A stretch of DNA of 64,000 nucleotides from DOZZ01 sp963792655 (lineage in GTDB: Bacteria > Acidobacteriota > Terriglobia > Bryobacterales > Bryobacteraceae). The translations under genes were made by a program, and so were the position numbers. The stretch covers positions 186,001-250,000 of the forward strand of contig CAWBWU010000005.1 in assembly GCA_963792655.1 (NCBI GenBank). The letters are read 5' to 3'. Position 1 is the stretch's first letter, and each line of letters opens with the position of its first letter. Shown here in pieces: positions 47,217 to 55,746 of this stretch. The notes beneath the pieces are model-generated. The model saw only the letters and a program-made list of their open reading frames with translations. It ran no database searches and was not told the origin of the DNA.

Positions 47217-48943
47217 CGTTCACCCGTAGACATTTACTCGGCCTGCTTGCGGTTCCCGGTTTGCGAGCGCAAGGCGTCACTGCGCGCGAGGTGACCGCTC
47301 AGCCGCGCGGCAAGGCTTCGGGACGACCCTTTCTTGCCGAGTTCACCGACATTGGCAAACAAGCGGGACTGAAGTATCCAACCGTCTACGGCCACATCGA
47401 CCACAAAGACTACATCATCGAAACGGTCGGCTGCGGCTGCGCGTTCATCGACTACGACAACGATGGCTGGATGGATCTGCTGGTGCTCAGCGGCACTCGT
47501 GTAACGGGCGCCCCGGCCGGCGCGAGCAACCGGCTGTACAAGAACAATCGCGACGGCACATTCACGGACGTCACTGAAAAGGCGGGCCTGCTGCGCACCG
47601 GTTGGGCATCGGCGGTGACAGTCGGCGACTACAACAACGACGGCTTCGACGATCTCTTCATCACGCAGTTCGGCCAGAATGTGCTGTATCGCAACAACGG
47701 CGATGGCACCTTCACCGACGTGACGAAACAAGCGGGCCTGCTCGATGCGCAAACGCGCTGGGGCGCGGGCTGCTCGTTGGATCGACTACAACCGCGACGG
47801 CCATCTCGATCTCTTCGTATCGAACTATCTGCAGTTCGATTTCGAGCACGCGCCAGAAGCCCGGCGAGAATAGCAACTGCACCTGGAAAGGCATCCCCGT
47901 CAACTGCGGGCCGCGCGGTCTGCCCTTCTCCCGCCACTCTCTCTATCGCAACAACGGCGACGGCACGTTCACCGATGTCAGCCGTGAAGCCGGGCATCTC
48001 CAAAGCACAGCCTGGCTACGGCATGACCGTGGTCGCCGCCGATTTCGACAATGACGGCTGGCCCGACATCTATGTCGCGTGCGATTCCACGCCGAGCCTA
48101 CTTTTTCGCAACAACCACGACGGCACGTTTGAAGAGGTGGGACTGGTGAGCGGCGCGGCGCTCAGCGAAGACGGCATGGAACAGGCGGGCATGGGCGTGG
48201 GCGTCGGCGATGTGCGCCTCAAGGGGCGGCTCGATCTGTTCAAGACGCATTTCGCGGATGACACCAACGTTCTCTATCTGAACGACGGCAAGGGCAACTT
48301 CGAAGACAGCACGATTCGCACCGGCATCGGCGTGGAGAATCGCTATGTCAGCTGGGGCGCGGGCATTGTGGATCTCGATAACGACGGCAACCCCGACCTG
48401 TTCTTCGTCACGGGCAACGTGTATCCGGAAGTCGAAGCGAAGTTGCCGCGCTATCCATTCAAAACGCCGCGCGTGATCTTTCGCAATCTGGGCGACGGAA
48501 AATTTGAGGAGCTCAATGGCCAGGGCGGACCGGCCGTTGCGGAACCGCATTCCAGCCGCGGCTGCGCGTTTGGCGATTTCGATAACGATGGCGACATCGA
48601 CATCCTCATCGTCAACCTGAATGAGCCGCCCTCGCTGTTGCGCAATGACCTCAAGGGCAACAACCACTGGCTCAAGCTGAAGCTGGTGGGCACCCAATCG
48701 AACCGCAGCGCCATCGGTGCGCGTGTGACCTGTACTTATGGAAGCAACCGGCAGGTGCAAGAGGTGCTCGCACAATCGAGCTTCTACTCCTGCAATGATC
48801 CAAGGCTCCATTTCGGGCTCGGCGCGATCGATACCGTCGATCTGGAAATTCGCTGGCCCAACGGATTGAAGCAGTCACTCACTCGGGTTCGCGCAGACCA
48901 GATCCTCACCGTTCGTGAACCTGGAAAGGCGAAACAATCATGA
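47213..48943 (+). CDS. Secreted FG-GAP/VCBS-repeat CRTAC1 protein with ASPIC/UnbV C-terminus (compensated frameshifts)
   Basis: The leader TFTRRHLLGLLAVPGLRAQG is Tat-like. Calcium-binding FG-GAP repeats are frequent: AFIDYDNDGWMDLLVLSG, VGDYNNDGFDDLFITQFG, ADFDNDGWPDIYVACDS, VDLDNDGNPDLFFVTG and GDFDNDGDIDILIVNLN. An ASPIC/UnbV domain closes it (NNHWLKLKLVGTQSNRSAIG, DTVDLEIRWPNGLKQSL). The frame appears open throughout, but residues about 187-262 are nonsense: three +1 indels near 47777, 47857 and 47996 cancel. Proper frames there read WIDYNRDGHLDLFVSNYLQF, PGENSNCTWKGIPVNCGPRG and LYRNNGDGTFTDVSREAG. The protein is probably a surface propeller for binding glycans or peptides. Confidence 0.88.
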   Translation: MTFTRRHLLGLLAVPGLRAQGVTAREVTAQPRGKASGRPFLAEFTDIGKQAGLKYPTVYGHIDHKDYIIETVGCGCAFIDYDNDGWMDLLVLSGTRVTGAPAGASNRLYKNNRDGTFTDVTEKAGLLRTGWASAVTVGDYNNDGFDDLFITQFGQNVLYRNNGDGTFTDVTKQAGLLDAQTRWGAGCSLDRLQPRRPSRSLRIELSAVRFRARARSPARIATAPGKASPSTAGRAVCPSPATLSIATTATARSPMSAVKPGISKAQPGYGMTVVAADFDNDGWPDIYVACDSTPSLLFRNNHDGTFEEVGLVSGAALSEDGMEQAGMGVGVGDVRLKGRLDLFKTHFADDTNVLYLNDGKGNFEDSTIRTGIGVENRYVSWGAGIVDLDNDGNPDLFFVTGNVYPEVEAKLPRYPFKTPRVIFRNLGDGKFEELNGQGGPAVAEPHSSRGCAFGDFDNDGDIDILIVNLNEPPSLLRNDLKGNNHWLKLKLVGTQSNRSAIGARVTCTYGSNRQVQEVLAQSSFYSCNDPRLHFGLGAIDTVDLEIRWPNGLKQSLTRVRADQILTVREPGKAKQS

Positions 48944-50877
48944 CGCATTCCACTCGCGTTGTACTTCTGATCGCGACCCTCCCGCTCCTTCTGGCTGCGG
49001 CTCCCGCTGCACCGCAACAAAATCGGGCTCCGCTTGCTCCCGTTGCGTTTCCCTTGCTGCCGCTGACCTCGGTCAAGCCGACCGGCTGGCTGCGCGATCA
49101 GCTGATCATTCAAGCCAATGGTCTGAGCGGCCACCTGGATGAGTTCTGGCCCGATCTGGTGAACAGCGCCTGGATCGGCGGCCCGGGCGAAGGGTGGGAG
49201 CGCGGACCTTACTATCTCGATGGCCTGGTTCCACTCGCCTACGAGTTGGATGATCCGAAGCTCATCGCCAAAGTGAAGAAGTGGATTGACTGGACACTGA
49301 ACAATCAGCAACCGGATGGCATGCTGGGTCCGAAGGGCAACACCGACTGGTGGCCGAACTACGTGATGCTCAAGGCCATGACGCAGTATCAGGAAGCCAC
49401 TGGCGACTTCCGCGTTATCCCGGCGATGCAGAAGTACTTCGCGTATCAAGCGTCGCAGCTCGATGCGCGGCCGTTGAAGGAATGGGCCATCTATCGCTGG
49501 CACGATGAAGTCGTCAGCATCCTGTGGCTGTACAACCGCGCGCCCGATCCCAAGCTGCTGGACCTTGCACGAAAGCTGCATCAGCAGGGCCACGATTGGG
49601 AAGCGCAGTATGCGAACTTCGGCTTTACAGACAAGACGCAAGCGCCGAATATCAACCTTGCTTCGCATGGTGTGAACAATGGCATGGGGCTGAAGGCTGC
49701 GGCGGTATGGTCTGAGATCACAAACCAACAGACGGATCGCGATGCTGCGCTGCACATGCTCGCGATGCTCGACGAGTATCACGGCCAGCCCAATGGCATG
49801 TTCAGTTGCGATGAACACCTGGCGGGCAAAGACCCATCACAAGGCACTGAACTCTGCACCGTCGTCGAAACCATGTATTCGCTCGAGACGGAGATTTCCG
49901 TGCTTGGCTCAGCGATGCTCGGTGATCGGCTGGAGAAGATCACATTCAACTCGCTCCCGGGCACGTTTTCGCCCGACATGTGGGGCCACCAATACGATCA
50001 GCAAGCCAATCAGGTGCTGGTGAGTCTTTCGAAGCGCGACTGGTCGAGCAATGGACCCGAGTCGAATCTGTTCGGCCTTGAACCAAACTTCGGATGCTGT
50101 ACGGCGAACCTGCATCAGGGCTGGCCCAAATTCGTGTCAAGCCTTTGGATGGCGGCGCCGGGTGACGGCGTCGTGGCAATCGCGTATGGGCCGAATGAAT
50201 TGCACACCGCGGTGAAGAACAACGTGGCGCTATCGATTTCAGAGCAGACTGAATATCCATTTCGCGATTCGATTCACATGACGGTCAATCCTTCCGCGGC
50301 CGTATCGTTTCCACTGCAATTGCGCGTTCCCGCATGGACGCAATCACCCGAAGTGAAGGTGAACGGAACTGCTGTTAACGGCGTGCGCGCTGGAGCTTTT
50401 CTGACCATCGACCGCACGTGGAAGGCGGGAGATCGTGTGGACCTTCGCTTTCCGATGCAGGTGAACCTTACGCACGGATATCACAACTCCGTCGCGGTGG
50501 AACGCGGACCACTGGTCTACTCGCTGAAGATCGGCGAGCAATGGAGCAAGGAGAAGCAGACGGGCCCCGCTGCGGATTTCGAGGTGTTCCCGACGACGCC
50601 ATGGAATTATGCGCTGGTGCTCGACGCGAACAATCCCGCCAGCGCTTTCCATGTGGAGGAGAAGCCAGTCGGCAAACAACCGTTCAGCGCGGACGGTGCA
50701 CCGGTAATGATCACAGCGCCCGCCCGGCGTCTCCCCGAGTGGCAGTTGGACGGAAGTTCTGCCGCGCCGCTGCCGGTCAGTCCGGTCGAGAGCAAGCAGC
50801 CGATCCAAACGGTGACACTCATTCCGTATGGCTCAGCAAAGCTCCGGCTAACCGCAATGCCTTATTTGAACCATTGA
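48940..50877 (+). CDS. Secreted GH127 beta-L-arabinofuranosidase-like glycosidase
   Basis: 645 residues. ATG 48940 overlaps the previous stop (ATGA). A signal peptide (RVVLLIATLPLLLAAAPAAP) is followed by an (alpha/alpha)6 domain (GWERGPYYLDGLVPLAYELD, KGNTDWWPNYVMLKAMTQYQ, ASHGVNNGMGLKAAAVWSEI). The metal and nucleophile residues of GH127 enzymes are recognisable: Glu304 and Cys306 in GTELCTVVE, and Cys386-Cys387 in PNFGCCTAN. The 80-residue spacing is close to that of the characterised HypBA1 enzyme, where Cys acts as nucleophile with a Zn site. A beta-sandwich C-terminus follows (LQLRVPAWTQSPEVKVNG, VERGPLVYSLKI). It likely removes arabinofuranosyl or related residues from plant glycans imported by the adjacent receptor. 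Confidence 0.9.
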   Translation: MTHSTRVVLLIATLPLLLAAAPAAPQQNRAPLAPVAFPLLPLTSVKPTGWLRDQLIIQANGLSGHLDEFWPDLVNSAWIGGPGEGWERGPYYLDGLVPLAYELDDPKLIAKVKKWIDWTLNNQQPDGMLGPKGNTDWWPNYVMLKAMTQYQEATGDFRVIPAMQKYFAYQASQLDARPLKEWAIYRWHDEVVSILWLYNRAPDPKLLDLARKLHQQGHDWEAQYANFGFTDKTQAPNINLASHGVNNGMGLKAAAVWSEITNQQTDRDAALHMLAMLDEYHGQPNGMFSCDEHLAGKDPSQGTELCTVVETMYSLETEISVLGSAMLGDRLEKITFNSLPGTFSPDMWGHQYDQQANQVLVSLSKRDWSSNGPESNLFGLEPNFGCCTANLHQGWPKFVSSLWMAAPGDGVVAIAYGPNELHTAVKNNVALSISEQTEYPFRDSIHMTVNPSAAVSFPLQLRVPAWTQSPEVKVNGTAVNGVRAGAFLTIDRTWKAGDRVDLRFPMQVNLTHGYHNSVAVERGPLVYSLKIGEQWSKEKQTGPAADFEVFPTTPWNYALVLDANNPASAFHVEEKPVGKQPFSADGAPVMITAPARRLPEWQLDGSSAAPLPVSPVESKQPIQTVTLIPYGSAKLRLTAMPYLNH

Positions 50878-50941
50878 CTCCATGGGCCTGAAGGCCCGCC
50901 GATCTGAGACACTGTGTCTGAATCGGAGCGCCGTCACCGCC

Positions 50942-52966
50942 ATGAAGATTGTTTTCGCTTTCGCCGCGGCACTAGCTACACTCGCCGCGCAGCCCATCAC
51001 GCAATTGCCTTACTCACCCAGCCTCGACCGTAGTTCCATGGACACCTCGGTCAGCGCCTGCACCGATTTTTACCGTTACGCTTGCGGCGGCTGGAACAAA
51101 AACAATCCCATCCCAGCGGACCAGTCGTCATGGAACGTGTACTCCAAGCTGGGCTTCGACAACGAGCGCTTCCTGTGGGGAATTCTCGACGAGGCCGCAA
51201 AGCCGTCGCCGACGCGCACCGCAGCGCAACAGAAGATCGGCGACTTCTATCACGCGTGCATGGACGAGGCAGCTATCGAGCGTGCGGGAATAAAGCCGAT
51301 TCAGCCGGCTCTCGATGCGATTGCGCACATCCACAACCTTTCTGACGTCTCGCGTTTTCTGAATCAGCAGCACGATGAAGGCACCGGCTCCGCGATCCTG
51401 TGGAGCATTGAATCCAATCAGGACTTCGCCGATGCGCAGAGCGTGATTACGTTCGCCGGCCGCGGTGCGCTGGGCCTGCCCGATCGCGACTACTACACGA
51501 AGACCGATGCGAAGTCCGTCGAGATTCGCGGCCGCTACGTGCAGCACATGCAGCAGATGTTCCAGATGCTCGGCGACGCCGCGACCGATGCGAAGAAGCA
51601 TGCCGATCAAGTGATGTCGATCGAGACGGCGCTCGCTAAGTCGGAGCTGACCCGCGTCGAACTGCGCGATCCACACAAGCTGTTCCACAAGATGTCACGT
51701 GCCGAATTTAAAGCACTCGCGCCGGCGCTCGATTGGGACACTTACCTGCAAACAGTGGGGCTGCGCAACATCAACGTGGTCAATGTGACCGAGCCCGCTT
51801 ATTACCAGACCGTACAGAAGGAGCTGACCTCGCGCGGCATCGAAGAGTGGCAGAGTTTCCTGCGTTGGAACATCGTGCGCAATGCCGCGCCCTACCTTTC
51901 CTCGGCTTTCGTGAAGGCCAATTTCGATTTCTTTCGTCACTACCTGCGCGGCACGCCGGAGATGCAGCCCCGCTGGCGCAAGTGCGTGCAGTGGGTCGAT
52001 CGCGATCTGGGCGAAGCGCTCGGCGAGGTGTTCGTAGCCAAGACGTTCACGCCGGAGACGAAGGCGCGCACGGTGGCGATGACGAAGGAGATCGAAGCGG
52101 CGATGGAGCGCGACCTGCGTGATCTGCCGTGGATGGGCGAGGCCACGCGGCAGCAGGCGCTGCTCAAGCTGCACTCGATCGTCAACAAGATCGGCTACCC
52201 CGACCGCTGGCGCGACTACAGTTCCGTCCAGATTCGGCCCGATGATTTCGAGACCGATGTGAAGAATGCAGTCCGCTTCGAATACCATCGCGAGCTGGCC
52301 AAGATCGGTAAGCCTCTCGATCGCGGCGAGTGGGGCATGACGCCGCCGACAGTCAATGCCTACTACGACCCGCAGATGAACGACATCAACTTCCCCGCCG
52401 GCGTACTGCAGCCCCCGTTGTTTGATCCGAAGATGGATGACGCGCCGAACTACGGCAACACCGGGTCCACCATTGGCCACGAGCTCACGCATGGCTTCGA
52501 TGATGAAGGCCGTCAGTTCGATGCCAAAGGCAACCTGAAAGACTGGTGGACTCCGAAGGACGCGGACGAATTTCAGACACGCGCGGATTGCATCTCGACG
52601 CAATACTCGGGCTACACAGTGGTGGACGATCTGAAGATCAACGGCAAGCTGACGCTCGGCGAAGATGTCGCGGACCTGGGTGGCACGATCCTGGCTTACT
52701 ACGCCTGGCAGCACGCGACCGCGGGACAGAAACTGGCATCGGTGGATGGATTCACGCCGGATCAGCGCTTCTTCATCGGCCTGGCGCAATGGGCTTGCGG
52801 CGATATGCGACCGGAGCTGAAGCGCGAAATGGTGCTCACCAATCCGCACTCGCCGGAAGAGTACCGGATCAACGGCGTGGTCTCAAACATGCCGCAGTTT
52901 GCAAATGCATTTGGATGCAAGGTGGGGCAGCCGATGGTAAGAGAGAAGCCCTGTAGAGTCTGGTAA
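50942..52966 (+). CDS. Secreted M13-family zinc metallopeptidase (neprilysin/PepO-like)
   Basis: ATG 50942 (MKIVFAFAAALATLAAQPIT) gives a signal peptide; an in-frame upstream start would add a hydrophilic stretch. About 674 residues. The N-terminal M13 domain has CTDFYRYACGGWNKNNPIPA and KIGDFYHACMDE. The catalytic domain has VNAYYDPQMNDINFPAGVLQ, the zinc motif STIGHELTHGFDDEGRQFDA (HExxH near residue 513), and the third-ligand motif LGEDVADLGGTILAYYAW (GExxAD). The C-terminus SNMPQFANAFGCKVGQPM is typical, ending CRVW. It cleaves oligopeptides outside the cytoplasm. It is 64 nt after GH127 and ends the locus. Confidence 0.94.
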   Translation: MKIVFAFAAALATLAAQPITQLPYSPSLDRSSMDTSVSACTDFYRYACGGWNKNNPIPADQSSWNVYSKLGFDNERFLWGILDEAAKPSPTRTAAQQKIGDFYHACMDEAAIERAGIKPIQPALDAIAHIHNLSDVSRFLNQQHDEGTGSAILWSIESNQDFADAQSVITFAGRGALGLPDRDYYTKTDAKSVEIRGRYVQHMQQMFQMLGDAATDAKKHADQVMSIETALAKSELTRVELRDPHKLFHKMSRAEFKALAPALDWDTYLQTVGLRNINVVNVTEPAYYQTVQKELTSRGIEEWQSFLRWNIVRNAAPYLSSAFVKANFDFFRHYLRGTPEMQPRWRKCVQWVDRDLGEALGEVFVAKTFTPETKARTVAMTKEIEAAMERDLRDLPWMGEATRQQALLKLHSIVNKIGYPDRWRDYSSVQIRPDDFETDVKNAVRFEYHRELAKIGKPLDRGEWGMTPPTVNAYYDPQMNDINFPAGVLQPPLFDPKMDDAPNYGNTGSTIGHELTHGFDDEGRQFDAKGNLKDWWTPKDADEFQTRADCISTQYSGYTVVDDLKINGKLTLGEDVADLGGTILAYYAWQHATAGQKLASVDGFTPDQRFFIGLAQWACGDMRPELKREMVLTNPHSPEEYRINGVVSNMPQFANAFGCKVGQPMVREKPCRVW

Positions 52967-52970
52967 TGGC

Positions 52971-53003
52971 AAGGTGGCCGGTCATTGACCGGCCACCTTC
53001 TTT
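52971..53003. terminator. Bidirectional terminator between convergent genes
   Basis: A perfect 13-bp stem (AAGGTGGCCGGTC at 52971-52983 with GACCGGCCACCTT at 52987-52999) and a 3-nt loop, flanked by CTTT on the plus side. It sits between the M13 stop and the stop of the minus-strand gene ending at 53014. Confidence 0.82.
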
Positions 53004-53013
53004 GAAACGAAGA

Positions 53014-53880
53014 CTACTGCTGTTGCGATTTGAAGAACACCTGGTGCGCGGGGCCGTCGGTGACGGTGTAGCTTGCCGGAACACTGAAGAGCGCTGCATC
53101 CGGTTCGCCCTTGCGAATGTTCGTCAGCTTGTGGACCGTTTCGCCAAAACGTGGGTCCACATGCCGCGTCAGAATCACCATTTGCAGCTCTGGCGAGAAC
53201 CAGGTCTCAGTGGTCGCTACGATCGGCCGTTCGTTGCCAAACGCGCCCGCCGCGAACGTCTGTGTTGAACGCGTGCCCTGCGCGGTGACGCCCTCGATGG
53301 TTTGCGTGCCCAATGCATCCTTCGCAAACTCCGGCGTCACTTTTTTCATCGCCATATTGTGTTCTGAAGCGCCGCTCGCTGCCGCTTCGGCCTTCATCTT
53401 CGCAATATGCTGACGAACTTGATCCAGACCCTCCACGGGCGCGTTCAACGCAAACTTGTGTGCTTCCCTGGCGTTCGAGTGGAAGCTGTACGATAAGCCG
53501 CCCACCGGGTCGATGATCGCAATCATGCTCGCCTTGTCGCCCGCGCTCGAGCCTGGCCCCAACATCGAATGTTCTACGCGCGTTCGCCCTTCGCTGTCAC
53601 GATAGTAGGCGCCTTGCTGCCGGTTCACGATGCGATTGCCATCTGCCAGTGTCTGTGTGGTCTCGGTCACCTCATCGGCAGAGAACGGCGCTCCTTTGAC
53701 GTTAGTTGCCGGACCGAACGCGAACTCCTTCCCCACCATTTCGATGAGTTGGGCGTGCGCCGCGACCGGCATGCCTCCGTCCGGCACCGGCGCGTACATG
53801 ATGTCAGTGCGAATCTCCTGGCCGAATAGTGGAGCAGCCAGTAGGGTGAGAGCCAATACGTTACGTGCGTTCATGTTCAT
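53014..53880 (-). CDS. Secreted hypothetical protein in the sigma/anti-sigma operon
   Basis: 288 residues with a signal peptide (NARNVLALTLLAAPLFGQE). Recognisable local motifs are GAYYRDSEGRTRVEHSMLGP, MIAIIDPVGGLSYSFHSNA and TTETWFSPELQMVILTRHVD. These resemble secreted acidobacterial proteins of unknown function with a repeated beta fold. A GGAAG ribosome site precedes the ATG, and the gene starts 15 nt after the anti-sigma stop, so it is likely the third gene of the operon and a possible target or sensor partner of the sigma/anti-sigma pair. No enzyme motif is seen. Confidence 0.75.
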   Translation of the reverse strand: MNMNARNVLALTLLAAPLFGQEIRTDIMYAPVPDGGMPVAAHAQLIEMVGKEFAFGPATNVKGAPFSADEVTETTQTLADGNRIVNRQQGAYYRDSEGRTRVEHSMLGPGSSAGDKASMIAIIDPVGGLSYSFHSNAREAHKFALNAPVEGLDQVRQHIAKMKAEAAASGASEHNMAMKKVTPEFAKDALGTQTIEGVTAQGTRSTQTFAAGAFGNERPIVATTETWFSPELQMVILTRHVDPRFGETVHKLTNIRKGEPDAALFSVPASYTVTDGPAHQVFFKSQQQ

Positions 53881-53895
53881 CTTCCTTTCGAGAAA

Positions 53896-54616
53896 CTATT
53901 GAATAAAACGAATCGCGCGGGGCTGTCCGTCGGCGCCCACGATGACATCCGCCTGCACCATCTCCGCGGCACGAGCGGGGTTCACGGCAACTCCAAAACT
54001 GGCCATCGCTGCGCGCGGAAGTTTGACCCGCCAGACTTCACCGGAGTCGTCGGCGGCGAGCGGCGTCGAGAACGGGATCGGGAAAAACGGAGTGCCCGTA
54101 TTGGCTGCAAGCTCCGAACTTGACGCGGGCCGGCTGCTCGCCGCGTGGATGCGATGCAACTTTGCCTTCGCTTTGACGACGTGCGGTGTCACGACCGCCG
54201 GAACTGGAGCGACCGGAATCGAAACGGCACTGGCCGGAATAGCGAGCGGGGTACTCACACTCTTTCGCGAGCCATCCGATTTGTCATTCGTCACACGGCC
54301 GCTGTTAGCGACTTGAAAAGCGATAAACACCAAGGCCGCTGCCGCCGCGATCACTGGCCAGGCTCTCCGCGCGGTGCTGCCTGAACGAGGGAGCGCTGCC
54401 AGTAACGCCGCTTCGACATTTTGCGACGCGCTCAGACCACGCTGGTTCGCGGCCATCTCCCGCAGGCCCGCAGTCAATGCAAGCTGGTTCGCAGAACGAT
54501 CGCTACAAACTTTGCAATGCCCGAGATGCTCGATCAACGCCGCGTCAGCCAGCCGCGCCGAACCACTGTCGGCGCGCATTCTCCATCAGAGCGGTGTCCC
54601 ACTGTCTGCAAGTCAT
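53896..54616 (-). CDS. Membrane anti-sigma factor with zinc-finger-like N-terminus (one frameshift)
   Basis: ATG 54616 overlaps the sigma-factor TGA (ATGA). It opens MTCRQWDTALMENA, the usual anti-sigma start. The continuing frame has IEHLGHCKVCSDR, an H-x3-C-x2-C zinc anti-sigma signature. These lie in different frames: a loss of one GC unit in the GCGCGC run near 54580 (ENARADSGSARL after repair) explains it. A single membrane segment (AWPVIAAAAALVFIAFQVAN) separates the cytoplasmic part from a Pro/Ser-rich extracytoplasmic tail ending in a TonB-like or energy-related beta segment (VIVGADGQPRAIRFIQ). Corrected length is about 240 residues. It presumably holds the ECF factor at the membrane. 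Confidence 0.75.
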
Positions 54617-55230
54617 GCCATGCACCTCAACGTCACCTTCAGCTTCTCCACTAACAACGCGCGGCCCCGGTGCAAGCGCGAGCGCACGGTACCCACGGCG
54701 CAACCAATCGCCTTCGCCGCGTCTTCGTAACTCATCTCCTGCAACTCACACAGGACCACCGTCTCCCGATAATTCGCAGGAAGCGCAAGAATGGCCTGCC
54801 GGACGCTCTCGATCGTCTCTCTACGCGTCAGGTCGCCAAGCGTGTCGCAGTCACCTGCCGTTTCGTATTGCTCTTCGTCCAGATCGTCGAACGCAACTTC
54901 GTGGCCGGCAAACAAGCGGCGGCGCACATGGTTTCGTGTGACTCCAAACAAGAAGTTCTGCAGTGTGCCGCGCGTCGCATCGAACAACACATCGCTTCTC
55001 AACAACGCGAGGAAAACGTCGTGAACAACCTCTTCCGCCAGCCGCTCATCGCCGCTCATCTGATACGCGAATCGGTACAGCGCAGCCTGGTTCGTCCGGT
55101 AGATTCTGGAGAACGCCTCCGCATCACCGGCGCGCATGCGCTTCACGGCCAAAGTCTCGTCAGCGGCACTTGGCGGAATTCGCATCACGCGTCTGATCTG
55201 CATTCGCTTGGAACTGCCGGAAAGTTCCAT
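54613..55230 (-). CDS. ECF-type RNA polymerase sigma factor
   Basis: About 205 residues from ATG 55230; ATG 55203 or 55185 are also possible. Region 2 shows AFSRIYRTNQAALYRFAYQM, RLAEEVVHDVFLALLRS and GTLQNFLFGVTRNHVRRRL. Region 4 shows AILALPANYRETVVLCELQE and YEDAAKAIGCAVGTVRSRLH with RGRALLVEKL. The stop overlaps the anti-sigma start, so they are co-translated. It is divergent from the lipocalin-like gene, only 39 nt away, so the promoters overlap. Confidence 0.9.
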   Translation of the reverse strand: MELSGSSKRMQIRRVMRIPPSAADETLAVKRMRAGDAEAFSRIYRTNQAALYRFAYQMSGDERLAEEVVHDVFLALLRSDVLFDATRGTLQNFLFGVTRNHVRRRLFAGHEVAFDDLDEEQYETAGDCDTLGDLTRRETIESVRQAILALPANYRETVVLCELQEMSYEDAAKAIGCAVGTVRSRLHRGRALLVEKLKVTLRCMA

Positions 55231-55269
55231 GATCTTTGGCGAATTGATAGCATGCAACTCTGTAGACCT

Positions 55270-55737
55270 ATGCAAACGCGTCGATCTCTGTTCGTGCTCG
55301 GCCTTGCCGCCGCGCAGGCCCCCGCTCAAAAGTCGTTTGCGGTACGCAGACCGGTGGAGAAATTCTACGGCGCCTGGCAGCTTCTGGAATATCCGCAGAT
55401 GGGACCTTCGCCGCTGGGACGCCTGGCTTACGACGCGTTGGGCCGCATGTATCTGCAGGTGGTGAGGCGCGGCGTGCCTGCTTTTGTATCCGGCAAACGC
55501 GAGGGCACGCCGCAGGAGATTCACGACGCCTGGATGGGCTCACTCAGTTACTACGGCGCTTACTTCATCAACACCGATCACAAAGTTCTGCTGCACCGCA
55601 TTGAAGCCAGTTCCTTCCCGAACTGGATCAAGACCGATCTTGAAGTGAAGTACGAATTCACCAGCGATGATGAACTGGTGCAAACGGCGACGATTGACGG
55701 CGAAGACCATCGCTCCGTGTGGCAGCGCGGGCGATAG
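55270..55737 (+). CDS. Lipocalin-like secreted protein
   Basis: 155 residues from ATG 55270 (MQTRRSLFVLGLAAAQAPAQ, a signal peptide); ATG 55252 is an alternative. The domain begins with VEKFYGAWQLLEYPQMGPSP and continues RLAYDALGRMYLQVVRRGVP, LSYYGAYFINTDHKVLLHRI and VQTATIDGEDHRSVWQRGR. This is the pattern of small lipocalin-like (lipocalin_5) proteins, which bind hydrophobic ligands. It lies 9 nt before the VWFA gene and is divergent from the ECF sigma gene. Confidence 0.75.
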   Translation: MQTRRSLFVLGLAAAQAPAQKSFAVRRPVEKFYGAWQLLEYPQMGPSPLGRLAYDALGRMYLQVVRRGVPAFVSGKREGTPQEIHDAWMGSLSYYGAYFINTDHKVLLHRIEASSFPNWIKTDLEVKYEFTSDDELVQTATIDGEDHRSVWQRGR

Positions 55738-55746
55738 GAGCCTGAA

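Noticed and set aside
51695..52849. 384-residue minus-strand open frame
   Set aside because: It is the antisense shadow of the M13 peptidase with its HExxH motif.
54670..55251. Long 5' extension of the lipocalin-like frame
   Set aside because: The extension is antisense to the ECF sigma gene. The signal peptide at 55270 marks the real start.
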